From positions 372,001 through 436,000 of the forward strand of contig NZ_QJRJ01000081.1 in NCBI RefSeq assembly GCF_003254625.1: a DNA stretch of 64,000 bases. Reading direction: 5' to 3'. The notes beneath the pieces were generated by a model. The model made no database searches and was not told the origin of the DNA. It worked only from the letters and a program-made list of their open reading frames with translations. This document shows, in pieces, positions 44,447 through 52,186 of the stretch. The stretch's first letter is position 1. Each line of letters starts with the position of its first letter. The position numbers and the translations under genes were made by a program. The DNA is from Flavobacterium ginsenosidimutans. GTDB lineage: Bacteria; Bacteroidota; Bacteroidia; Flavobacteriales; Flavobacteriaceae.

Positions 44447-45109
44447 CTATTTATAATCTCTAACGAATTTGCGGTAATAGATAATATCTTCTATAGATAA
44501 AACCACCAAATCGTGTTCTTGTGCAAAGCTAATGATTTTGTCTAGTTTCGCCATGCTGCCGTCTTCGTTCATCAATTCGCAAAGAACGGCTTCAGGTTGC
44601 AAACCCGCCAATTTCATTAAATCGATACTTCCTTCTGTATGACCATTTCTTCCTAAAACGCCATTATTGTTTGCTCTTAGAGGAAAAATGTGTCCAGGTT
44701 TTGCTAAATCTTCTGGTTTTGCATTTGTTGCAATTGCTGTTTTTATGGTCGTAATTCGATCTTTTGCAGAAACTCCAGTCGTCACTCCGTTTTTAGCTTC
44801 AATAGTAATAGTAAACGGAGTTTGAAAACTGCTGGTATTTTCTTTTACCATGTATGGAAGTTCTAATTTATCCGCTTTTTCGTTAGTTAAACAAAGACAA
44901 ACAATTCCGCTGCATTCACGAATCATTAAAGCCATATCTTGAACGTTCATATATTGGGCAGAAAAAATAAGATCGCCTTCGTTTTCTCTATTTTCATCAT
45001 CGGTTACTAAGACACCTTTTCCGCTTTTAAGCTGTTCTAGGGCATTTTCAACACGATCTTTGCTGGTTAGTCCAAATTGCAATAACGGACTTATTTCTGT
45101 ACTTATCAT
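44447..45109 (-). CDS. ribB: 3,4-dihydroxy-2-butanone-4-phosphate synthase
   Basis: 220-aa enzyme of riboflavin synthesis making 3,4-dihydroxy-2-butanone 4-phosphate from ribulose 5-phosphate. The start at MISTEISPLLQFG gives the normal length; the extra upstream residues to 45151 are unlikely. Motifs: TDDENRENEGDLIF (acidic loop), IRECSGIVCLCL, TGVSAKDR, and GVLGRNGHTEGSIDLM. It is a stand-alone RibB, not fused to GTP cyclohydrolase II. No FMN riboswitch fold was recognised upstream. Nearby flavin-dependent genes do not form an operon with it. Confidence 0.95.
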   Translation of the reverse strand: MISTEISPLLQFGLTSKDRVENALEQLKSGKGVLVTDDENRENEGDLIFSAQYMNVQDMALMIRECSGIVCLCLTNEKADKLELPYMVKENTSSFQTPFTITIEAKNGVTTGVSAKDRITTIKTAIATNAKPEDLAKPGHIFPLRANNNGVLGRNGHTEGSIDLMKLAGLQPEAVLCELMNEDGSMAKLDKIISFAQEHDLVVLSIEDIIYYRKFVRDYK

Positions 45110-45297
45110 TTTGATATATTTTAAACTTATTTTGAAGAAACTAAAAAGCAAATCTAAAGTTGTTTGAAACCAAAAAGTTTGACATAAGTCAATAAATCAG
45201 TATTCTATTTTTTTATTGTTTATCTAATTTAGTTGCCATAAAATCTTAATTTAGTACCCAAAATCTATAATCCAAAATCCAATAAATACCATCTCAC

Positions 45298-46902
45298 ATG
45301 GAGAATATTACCGTTATTATAATGCTGCTTTTTGGAGTTGCTTTTCTTAGTCTTGTTAGCAAAAGATATAATTTTCCAATTCCTATTGTTCTTGTTTTAT
45401 GTGGCGTTGTAATTAGTGTTGTTCCAGGACTTCCAGTAATTGCTTTAAGCCCAGAAATAGTATTTATTATATTTCTTCCGCCGCTTTTATATCACGCAGC
45501 GTGGCATACAAGTTGGTCAGACTTTAAGCAAACGATCCGACCGATAACATTAGCAGCGGTTGGTTTGGTTTTTTTTACAACAGGATTGGTTGCTGTAGCG
45601 GCGCATTGGCTTATTGATGATATTTCTTGGCCGTTAGCTTTTTTACTTGGCGCTATTGTTTCTCCACCAGATGCGGTTTCTGCAACAGCGATTACAAAAG
45701 GTTTGGGACTTAATCCAAGATTAATTGCGATTCTTGAGGGAGAAAGTTTGGTAAATGATGCAAGCGGTCTTGTTGCATATAAATATGCTCTTACAGCAAT
45801 TACAGCAGGAAATTTTGTTTTATGGCAGGCAGGATTAAATTTTGTGCTGATGTCAGTTCTTGGTATCGCAATAGGTTTAGCTGTTGGTTACATAATGTTC
45901 TATATTCATAAAAGATTTGTTTGCGATGATATTATTGAGGTAACACTGACCTTATTAACGCCATTTGCATCTTATTTAATTGCAGAACATTTTGAAGGCT
46001 CGGGAGTTTTGGCTGTTGTGACAACAGGTCTTTTTCTGGCGGCGAGATCAGGAACTATTTTTTCTCATGAAAGCCGAATTATGACCAATACAATTTGGGA
46101 TGTTTTAAACAACATTCTAAACGGTTTGATTTTTATTTTAATAGGACTTCAATTGAGACAAATTATTGCAGGAATTAGTAATTACTCTGGAAATTCTTTA
46201 TTTATTTGGGGAGCAGTTATCAGTATAGTGGTGATTTTAGTTCGCTTTTTATGGGTTATTCCAGCGACAATTATTCCGAGAATGATTAGTAAAAAGATTC
46301 GAGAAAAGGAAACTTTCGATTATCGAAATATGATCATTTTTGGCTGGTCTGGAATGCGTGGAGTGGTTTCTATGGCTGCAGCTTTGGCACTTCCGTTAAT
46401 GTTGAATAAAACAGAAGAATTTCCGCTTCGAAATTTAATTATATACTTGGTTTTTTGTGTTATACTTTCAACTTTGGTTATACAAGGTCTTACGCTTCCG
46501 TGGTTGATCAAGAAGTTGAAAATTGAACGTTATTCGATTCTTGCAGAAGAATATAATATTAGAAATGTTATTGTCTCAGAAACTATTGCCCATATTGAAG
46601 ATAATTTCTCATTATTGAATGATGAATTGCTTCACAACATAAAAAGCAAATACGAAGTAAAATTCAACCGTCTGCAAAAGACAGAACTTCCTGCTAATTT
46701 CTTTGGAAATGGTAAACTTCTTGGCGGTGAAATTTTCAATGATTTCACTAAAATTCAAATTGATCTGTTAAATGTAGAAAGAGCAAAATTAGAATCGATG
46801 CATAAACTAGGTTCTGTAAACGAAGAAATCTTCCGTAAAATAGAAAAAGAACTAGATTTAGAAGAAACCCGTTTGTGGATGGAAATGTACGAGGAGAATT
46901 AA
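45298..46902 (+). CDS. CPA1-family Na+/H+ antiporter
   Basis: 534-aa inner-membrane cation/proton antiporter of the CPA1 (NhaP/NHE) family. About twelve hydrophobic segments precede a cytoplasmic charged tail (about 425-534). The transport-site motif EGESLVNDASGLVAYKYA includes the Asn-Asp pair typical of electroneutral exchangers, and IVSPPDAVSATAITKGLGL is the usual TM4 loop. FLPPLLYHAAW in TM2-3 is also standard. It exports sodium in exchange for protons for pH and salt tolerance. It is monocistronic and followed by repeats. Confidence 0.93.
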   Translation: MENITVIIMLLFGVAFLSLVSKRYNFPIPIVLVLCGVVISVVPGLPVIALSPEIVFIIFLPPLLYHAAWHTSWSDFKQTIRPITLAAVGLVFFTTGLVAVAAHWLIDDISWPLAFLLGAIVSPPDAVSATAITKGLGLNPRLIAILEGESLVNDASGLVAYKYALTAITAGNFVLWQAGLNFVLMSVLGIAIGLAVGYIMFYIHKRFVCDDIIEVTLTLLTPFASYLIAEHFEGSGVLAVVTTGLFLAARSGTIFSHESRIMTNTIWDVLNNILNGLIFILIGLQLRQIIAGISNYSGNSLFIWGAVISIVVILVRFLWVIPATIIPRMISKKIREKETFDYRNMIIFGWSGMRGVVSMAAALALPLMLNKTEEFPLRNLIIYLVFCVILSTLVIQGLTLPWLIKKLKIERYSILAEEYNIRNVIVSETIAHIEDNFSLLNDELLHNIKSKYEVKFNRLQKTELPANFFGNGKLLGGEIFNDFTKIQIDLLNVERAKLESMHKLGSVNEEIFRKIEKELDLEETRLWMEMYEEN

Positions 46903-46948
46903 TTGTGAATTGTTAATGGTGAATTGTTTATGGTTGATTGTTGATGGT
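46903..46948. repeat. Family D repeat, inverse orientation
   Basis: TGTGAATTGTTAATGGTGAA and TTGATTGTTGATGG words directly after the antiporter stop are the reverse complement of the CCATTAACAATT units at 47029-47094, giving a long inverted repeat around the family A palindrome. Confidence 0.7.
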
Positions 46949-46963
46949 TTTCAAAAAAGAAAA

Positions 46964-46996
46964 AGCTTTGTCAAAGTTTTAAACTTTGACAAAGCT
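46964..46996. repeat. Intergenic palindrome, family A copy 4
   Basis: 16-bp perfect inverted arms AGCTTTGTCAAAGTTT and AAACTTTGACAAAGCT around one base. It lies between convergent antiporter and MutS-like genes, where a bidirectional terminator is expected. Confidence 0.88.
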
Positions 46997-47028
46997 CAAT
47001 AAAGTTGTCTTGTGCTTTTTTTTTAATT

Positions 47029-47094
47029 CACCATCAACCATCAACAATTCACCATCAACAATTCACCATTAACCATTAACAATTCACCATTAAA
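47029..47094. repeat. Family D repeat cluster
   Basis: CACCATCAACCATCAACAATT, CACCATTAACCATTAACAATT and related 7-10 base units are repeated through the end of the MutS-like gene, including its stop region. Confidence 0.75.
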
Positions 47095-48862
47095 TTACGT
47101 TCATTTTTTGCATTAAGAATGTTGCGCTTTTGTTTTTACAGATTCCGTTTCTGAGTTTGTAATCGAAATGTAAATCGTTGTTTTGAATCTCAACTTCGAA
47201 GCATTGATTGATTAAGATTTCAGGATATTCGTTAGTAGTAAGGCAAACTTCAATGTCGTGAGTTGCGATTGCACCAATAGCTTTTTTAGAAATTATTTTC
47301 TTAACGACTTCAATTGTTCCGTTTCGTTTGTCATCAGAATTTGTACCTCTTAAAATCTCATCTAATAAAACAAAAGCAGGCTGATTTTCAAGCGCATCCA
47401 TGATCTGTTTTAAACGTTTAATTTCAGCAAAAAAGTAAGATTCTGAATCAGATAAAGAATCTGACAATCGCATTGAAACTAAAACTGGAAGTGGATGAAT
47501 CTTAGCTTCTGATGCACAAACAACTGAACCAATTCCGCCAAGAACCATATTGATTCCTAAGCTTCTTAAAAATGTACTTTTTCCAGACATATTGGATCCA
47601 GTCAGAATCACGAAAGATTGCGGATAAAACTGAGTGTCATTTCCAATTCTTGTTACAGGATTTAATAAAGGATGGCTTAGATTTTTAAATTCAATTTTAT
47701 ATTCAGAATTGATTTCAGGGAAAACAAAATCTGGATTGTTGTAAGCTAAATTTGCTAAACTGTTTAGAGCTTCAATTTCTCCAATAATAGAAACCCAATG
47801 GTTCATTTCTGAAGCATAATCTTCTTTCCACTTTAATAACGCTTTTAAAACATGCAGATTGAATAAAAATGTTCCGTTGAATAAAGTGGCTGTTACAAAG
47901 TTATTTATCGTATCCATTCTTGAAAATAACTCAGAAAGCTGTTTTAAATGCTGACTCGCTTTTGCATTCTTGAAATTTAATTGTTCTTGTAAATGAAGTA
48001 ACTTTTTCGACTGGAAAGATTCGCTTTCAATTTTTTTAATTAATAAACTATATTGTTTTATGATGTTAGCGACATTATCTGCTTTTGCTATTTCCGATTG
48101 AATTCTTTTTACAGCTCTTCCTAAAACAATCAAATTGGCAATAAAGACATATGTTAAATAAGAAAGTATAATGGTTTTTGATGTAATAAAATAAGCAGCC
48201 AAAAATCCAAAAAATGTTACTGGGAGAATAAATGATAATGCAACTAAAGCTTTAGGTAATGAATTATTTGTAAAAGAAGTCCAATGCTTTATTGCTTCAT
48301 AAGATTGTTTGGAATCTTGACTAATGATGGCCAAAGCCTGAAATTCCTGTCTCCAATCGATTTTACTTTTTAATTCGTTTACTGCTTCCTGATTCTCTAA
48401 AATTTTAGCTTCAGGTAGCGTATCAAGCAATAACTCTGCTAGAGTTTTTTTCCCAATAAAAGAAGCCGTTCTGTTTAGGTTTTGGAATAAAGAATGCTCT
48501 CCAAAAATATCCAAATCGTAAGCATACGGATGATGAAAATCGATAAATTCAACTCCATTTTCAAAGGGTGTTTTTTCTCTTTTTAGAAAAGCTATTTCAT
48601 TTTTATTAATTTTTAAAAGCGTTTCAGCCAATAGTTTTTGAAAAGCCAGTTTAGAATGTATTCTCATTAAAACAATAAAACCAGCAAAAGATAAAACAGC
48701 TAAAATGACATAAAGTATTTCGTTTGTTTTGATGTAGTAAAACATAAAAAGCAAAAACATAAAAATACTCAATAACCTCAAAAGGCTTATGCTATTATAT
48801 TTTTTGTTGGTTTTATGATATAATTCTGAATGTTTTGTAACGTTGTCCTGATATGCTTTCAT
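47090..48862 (-). CDS. MutS-like ATPase with membrane segments
   Basis: 590 aa from MKAYQDNVTKHSE (a TTG at 48886 is the only longer start). The C-terminal third is a MutS-type ABC ATPase: Walker A TGSNMSGKSTFL, Walker B PAFVLLDEILRGTNSDDK, and an ATHD loop. The DNA mismatch-binding and connector domains of true MutS are missing. Instead there are two hydrophobic hairpins (LLSIFMFLLFMFYYI with LYVILAVLSFAGFIVLM, and LPKALVALSFILPVTFFGFLAAYFI with LTYVFIANLIVLG). It is probably a membrane-anchored MutS relative of unknown role. It is transcribed alone or with the Usp gene upstream. Confidence 0.87.
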   Translation of the reverse strand: MKAYQDNVTKHSELYHKTNKKYNSISLLRLLSIFMFLLFMFYYIKTNEILYVILAVLSFAGFIVLMRIHSKLAFQKLLAETLLKINKNEIAFLKREKTPFENGVEFIDFHHPYAYDLDIFGEHSLFQNLNRTASFIGKKTLAELLLDTLPEAKILENQEAVNELKSKIDWRQEFQALAIISQDSKQSYEAIKHWTSFTNNSLPKALVALSFILPVTFFGFLAAYFITSKTIILSYLTYVFIANLIVLGRAVKRIQSEIAKADNVANIIKQYSLLIKKIESESFQSKKLLHLQEQLNFKNAKASQHLKQLSELFSRMDTINNFVTATLFNGTFLFNLHVLKALLKWKEDYASEMNHWVSIIGEIEALNSLANLAYNNPDFVFPEINSEYKIEFKNLSHPLLNPVTRIGNDTQFYPQSFVILTGSNMSGKSTFLRSLGINMVLGGIGSVVCASEAKIHPLPVLVSMRLSDSLSDSESYFFAEIKRLKQIMDALENQPAFVLLDEILRGTNSDDKRNGTIEVVKKIISKKAIGAIATHDIEVCLTTNEYPEILINQCFEVEIQNNDLHFDYKLRNGICKNKSATFLMQKMNVI

Positions 48863-48924
48863 TCTAATAATTTGCTTGAAATACAAATATAGCTTTTAAG
48901 TTACAAAATTATTCATAAGAACAG

Positions 48925-49758
48925 TTAATCTTCGTGCATAACCAAAACTGGAATTTGGACTTCTTTTGATATTTTTTTACTAAAACTAGAATCAAATAAA
49001 CTTTCAAAGAAAGAACGTTTGTGTGTGATAGTTGTCAAAATATCGATGTCTTTGTAAAGAACAAAATCAAGAATGGTTTCTTTTACATCATCACTTGGCA
49101 GAACCAAAAACTCTACGTTTTCATCTGCAAATTCTTTTTCCCATTCTTTTATAGTAGCATCCGAAACGTCAGAATTGGATGTTCTTACATATAAACTTTT
49201 AACCTTTGCATCTGTTTTCTTAGCTATCTTCAAGATTTTTTTCAGCTCTTTTTTATCTTTTTCGCGATAGCGTGTAGTAAATCCGATCGTTTTGATTTTT
49301 TTGTATTTGGCATCAACAGGCACACATAAAACAGGAACTTCTACGCCAGATATTACAGAATTGGTATTTGATCCCGTAAAAAATTTTGTCCAGTCAGAAG
49401 CACCGTTTGTACCCATAATTACAAAATCAACGTTATCTTCTTCAACCGCATTTTTAAGGTTATAAATAAGATCACCATCCATTAGTCGGTGTTTTATTAC
49501 GATATCTTCTAATTTTCGCTCGGCAGCGATAGCGCGCAGTTTTGGAATTTCATCCTTGAACATTTCAAATTTTGCTAATTCTATTGAACTATATATCGCA
49601 GCATAATTCTCTGGAAAGAATTGGCTGTCGTAAACAGGAATCTCAAATGTATGAAGCAAGATTAATTCAGCTTTTACAACTTTAGCAAATTCTAAAGCGT
49701 GGACAAATGCGTTTGTAGCAGCATCAGAGAAATCGGTAGGGAATAATATCTTTTTCAT
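48925..49758 (-). CDS. Universal stress protein, tandem UspA domains
   Basis: 277-aa cytoplasmic protein with two Usp domains. The first (about 1-145) has KKILFPTDFSDAATNAFVHALEFAK and VIMGTNGASDWTKFFTGSNTNSVI, resembling the GxxG-9x-GS nucleotide-binding pattern. The second (about 150-277) is more divergent (KTIGFTTRYREKDKKELKKILKIAKK, VQIPVLVMHED). This two-domain layout is common in Flavobacteria. Its gene lies 62 bp upstream of the MutS-like gene on the same strand. The specific stress response is unknown. Confidence 0.9.
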   Translation of the reverse strand: MKKILFPTDFSDAATNAFVHALEFAKVVKAELILLHTFEIPVYDSQFFPENYAAIYSSIELAKFEMFKDEIPKLRAIAAERKLEDIVIKHRLMDGDLIYNLKNAVEEDNVDFVIMGTNGASDWTKFFTGSNTNSVISGVEVPVLCVPVDAKYKKIKTIGFTTRYREKDKKELKKILKIAKKTDAKVKSLYVRTSNSDVSDATIKEWEKEFADENVEFLVLPSDDVKETILDFVLYKDIDILTTITHKRSFFESLFDSSFSKKISKEVQIPVLVMHED

Positions 49759-49928
49759 CGTATTTAGGATTAAGGTTTGTCTCTCAAATTTACTTATTAT
49801 GTAAGGAAAACAACCTGATAATTATCAGTATTTTAACACTTAATGATTTCTTAACTATAACTAATTTACAGATTTTTTACGAGAATTGAGCACCTCTCAG
49901 TTCAGAAAAGAAATTAAGGCTTTTTTTA

Positions 49929-49936
49929 TACCTTTG
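49929..49936 (+). promoter_or_regulatory. -7 promoter element directly before mnmE
   Basis: TACCTTTG matches TAnnTTTG and ends only 4 bases before the mnmE ATG. If used, the mRNA would have almost no 5' leader. A -33 element at normal spacing is not obvious. Confidence 0.45.
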
Positions 49937-49940
49937 CAGC

Positions 49941-51341
49941 ATGATAAATCAAGATTCTATAGTTGCTTTAGCCACACCATCTGGAGCTGGAGCTATCGCC
50001 ATAATTCGTATTTCGGGAGCTGAAGCTATTACAATTGGTAATTCGGTTTTTAGATCTATTAAAAACAAAGATTTAACCAAACAGAAAACGCATACGTTAC
50101 ATTTAGGTCATATTGTAGATGGAAGTAAAACTTTAGACGAAGTTTTAGTGTCGGTATTTAAAGGTCCAAATTCATATACAGGAGAAGATACGATCGAAAT
50201 TTCGTGTCACGGATCAACTTATATTCAACAGCAGATTATTCAGCTGTTACTTCGAAATGGCTGTAGAATGGCCGATGCAGGTGAATTTACGTTAAGAGCT
50301 TTCTTAAACGGAAAATTAGATTTATCGCAAGCAGAAGCAGTTGCCGATTTGATTTCGTCAGACAATGAAGCTTCTCACCAAATTGCAATGCAGCAAATGC
50401 GAGGCGGATTCAGTAATGAAATTGCAAAATTGCGAGAAGAACTATTAAATTTTGCTTCTTTAATTGAATTAGAATTAGACTTTGCAGAAGAAGATGTAGA
50501 ATTTGCAGATAGAACGCAATTTCATGAATTATTAAACCGAATTGAGTTTGTTTTAAAACGTCTTATTGATTCATTTGCTGTTGGAAATGTAATTAAAAAC
50601 GGAATTCCTGTTGCGATTGTTGGTGAACCAAATGTAGGAAAATCGACTTTATTAAACGCCTTATTAAACGAAGAGCGCGCGATTGTTTCTGACATTGCGG
50701 GAACAACACGCGATACAATTGAAGACGAATTGGTAATTGGCGGAATCGGATTTAGATTTATTGATACGGCCGGAATTCGTGATACAAAAGATGTCGTAGA
50801 AAGCATTGGAATCAAGAAAACTTTCGAAAAAATTGATCAGGCTCAAGTTGTGATTTATTTATTTGATGGATTGAAATTCCAAACTTCAAGTTCTGAGTTT
50901 GTAAATGAAATTGAACAAATCAAGAATAAATACCCGCTAAAACCTCTAATTATTGTAGTAAATAAAAGAGATATCCTTTCTAATGATGAAGTAGCAAATA
51001 TTACGAATCAGTTAGAAAATTTAAATGCAAAACTGCTATTAATTTCTGCGAAAGAAAAAATAGGAGTAGAAGATTTAAAAAATGAATTATTGTCTTTTGT
51101 AAATACTGGTGCACTTCGAAACAATGAAACTATTGTAACCAATACAAGACATTATGATTCATTATTAAAAGCTTTAGATGAAATTCAGAAAGTGAAATTT
51201 GGTTTAGAATCTGGACTTTCAAGTGATTTAATGGCGCTTGATATTCGTGAAGCTTTATACCAATTTGGTCTTATAACTGGTCAAGTTTCTAATGACGAAT
51301 TGCTGGGGAATATATTCGCTAATTTTTGCATTGGCAAGTAG
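49941..51341 (+). CDS. mnmE: tRNA modification GTPase MnmE (TrmE)
   Basis: 466-aa GTPase that with MnmG modifies U34 of some tRNAs. The N-terminal tetrahydrofolate-binding domain (about 1-118, DSIVALATPSGAGAIAIIRISG), helical domain, and inserted G domain (about 220-385: GEPNVGKSTLLN at 228-239, DTAGIRDT, NKRD) are all present. The C-terminal FCIGK ends the protein as normal, with the catalytic Cys. The last 18 bases are the junction with the integrated element at 51342 onward, so the gene remains intact after integration. Confidence 0.97.
   Translation: MINQDSIVALATPSGAGAIAIIRISGAEAITIGNSVFRSIKNKDLTKQKTHTLHLGHIVDGSKTLDEVLVSVFKGPNSYTGEDTIEISCHGSTYIQQQIIQLLLRNGCRMADAGEFTLRAFLNGKLDLSQAEAVADLISSDNEASHQIAMQQMRGGFSNEIAKLREELLNFASLIELELDFAEEDVEFADRTQFHELLNRIEFVLKRLIDSFAVGNVIKNGIPVAIVGEPNVGKSTLLNALLNEERAIVSDIAGTTRDTIEDELVIGGIGFRFIDTAGIRDTKDVVESIGIKKTFEKIDQAQVVIYLFDGLKFQTSSSEFVNEIEQIKNKYPLKPLIIVVNKRDILSNDEVANITNQLENLNAKLLLISAKEKIGVEDLKNELLSFVNTGALRNNETIVTNTRHYDSLLKALDEIQKVKFGLESGLSSDLMALDIREALYQFGLITGQVSNDELLGNIFANFCIGK
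51324..51341 (+). other. Attachment site (attL candidate) in the mnmE 3' end
   Basis: The final 18 bases TTTTGCATTGGCAAGTAG, encoding FCIGK and the stop, correspond to the site used by Salmonella Genomic Island 1 in trmE. Element genes begin just downstream. The matching direct repeat at the far end lies outside this window. Confidence 0.7.
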
Positions 51342-51373
51342 AGGGGACAAAAAAATACAAAATAAAAATAACA

Positions 51374-51413
51374 AAAAGAGCTAAAATGTTGGTAATTAAC
51401 ATTTTGGCTCTTT
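51374..51413 (+). terminator. Terminator after mnmE
   Basis: AAAGAGCTAAAATGTT and AACATTTTGGCTCTTT pair as a long stem with a GGTAATT loop and a T run. It lies inside the element if recombination is in the mnmE tail. Confidence 0.82.
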
Positions 51414-51472
51414 TTTTATTGGGTTGTTTTTTGGAATATTTGGGTGTTGTTTTGCTCAGATTTGTACCCCAG

Positions 51473-51497
51473 TTGTACCTCGAATTTCGAGGTACAA
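51473..51497. promoter_or_regulatory. 25-bp palindrome near the element end
   Basis: 11-bp arms TTGTACCTCGA and TCGAGGTACAA flank ATT. A further half site, TTGTACCCC, lies at 51461-51469. It may bind the integrase, excisionase or an element regulator. Confidence 0.55.
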
Positions 51498-51520
51498 ACA
51501 AAAATTAATGATAAGGGGAA

Positions 51521-51560
51521 ATTTTGGCACACTTTGGCACCTTATGGCACATAATGACAC
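51521..51560 (+). repeat. Four in-phase decamer iterons
   Basis: Consecutive 10-base units ATTTTGGCAC, ACTTTGGCAC, CTTATGGCAC and ATAATGACAC share a GGCAC/GACAC core at exact 10-base spacing, one helical turn. They lie 57 bases before the excisionase-like gene. Confidence 0.7.
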
Positions 51561-51616
51561 ATCAAAAGAGGATTTAATGGACAATGTAGGGCACATAACT
51601 AAAAAATTGAAAAATT

Positions 51617-52186
51617 ATGAGTTCAAACATGCGAATTACAAGAATCTGCCAATTCTGCAACGAAGAATTTACGGCAAAAACGACCAAAACCAAGTTCTGC
51701 TCCCTAAAATGCTCGAGTAAGAACTATAAATTAATTACCAGGCACAAGATAGTTGATATCAGCAATAAGGAAACTGAAAGGATTCGGATGCTGGATTTTG
51801 AGGCTGTCAAAAAAAGGGAATATTTAAGCATAAATAACTGCGTCCTGTTTTTTGGAATAAGCAGAAGAACACTCTACAGAATGATCGAGAGAAAGGATGT
51901 AGAAACAGTAAAACTGGGCAGACGGAATTTTGTCAGCACAAAGAGCATCCAAGCTCTGTTTGCAGTCAATGAAGCAGCTGCAGTCAAGCCGGCTGCTGAA
52001 CCTCAGATTTTAGATTTAAATGAGTGCTGTACCATAACGCAGGCACAGGAACTTTACGGCATAAGCCAGACCGGGCTGTACTTTTTAATTAAAAAGCACA
52101 GCATACGCAAGTATGCATCCGGCAAATTTACTTATGTGCAGAAAAAGGATCTGGATATTTATTTAAAAAGTATTGATCATGAATAA
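51617..52186 (+). CDS. Zinc-finger / helix-turn-helix protein, excisionase-like
   Basis: 189-aa DNA-binding protein. An N-terminal treble-clef-like zinc finger (CQFCNEEF with CSLKCSSK, residues about 11-32) precedes two winged helix-turn-helix units of the excisionase type (LSINNCVLFFGISRRTLYRMIERKDVETVKLGRRNFVSTKSI, about 70-115, and CTITQAQELYGISQTGLYFLIKKHSIRK, about 137-165). Its stop overlaps the integrase start by 8 bases, so the two are co-translated. It probably acts as recombination directionality factor or regulator at the upstream iterons; that role is inferred. Confidence 0.82.
   Translation: MSSNMRITRICQFCNEEFTAKTTKTKFCSLKCSSKNYKLITRHKIVDISNKETERIRMLDFEAVKKREYLSINNCVLFFGISRRTLYRMIERKDVETVKLGRRNFVSTKSIQALFAVNEAAAVKPAAEPQILDLNECCTITQAQELYGISQTGLYFLIKKHSIRKYASGKFTYVQKKDLDIYLKSIDHE

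Noticed and set aside
45110..45297. FMN riboswitch upstream of ribB
   Set aside because: No RFN-type conserved boxes are visible, and the gap is simple A/T-rich sequence.
51319..51720. Overlapping small reading frames on both strands at the element end
   Set aside because: They run through the terminator, palindrome and iterons and show no recognisable protein features.
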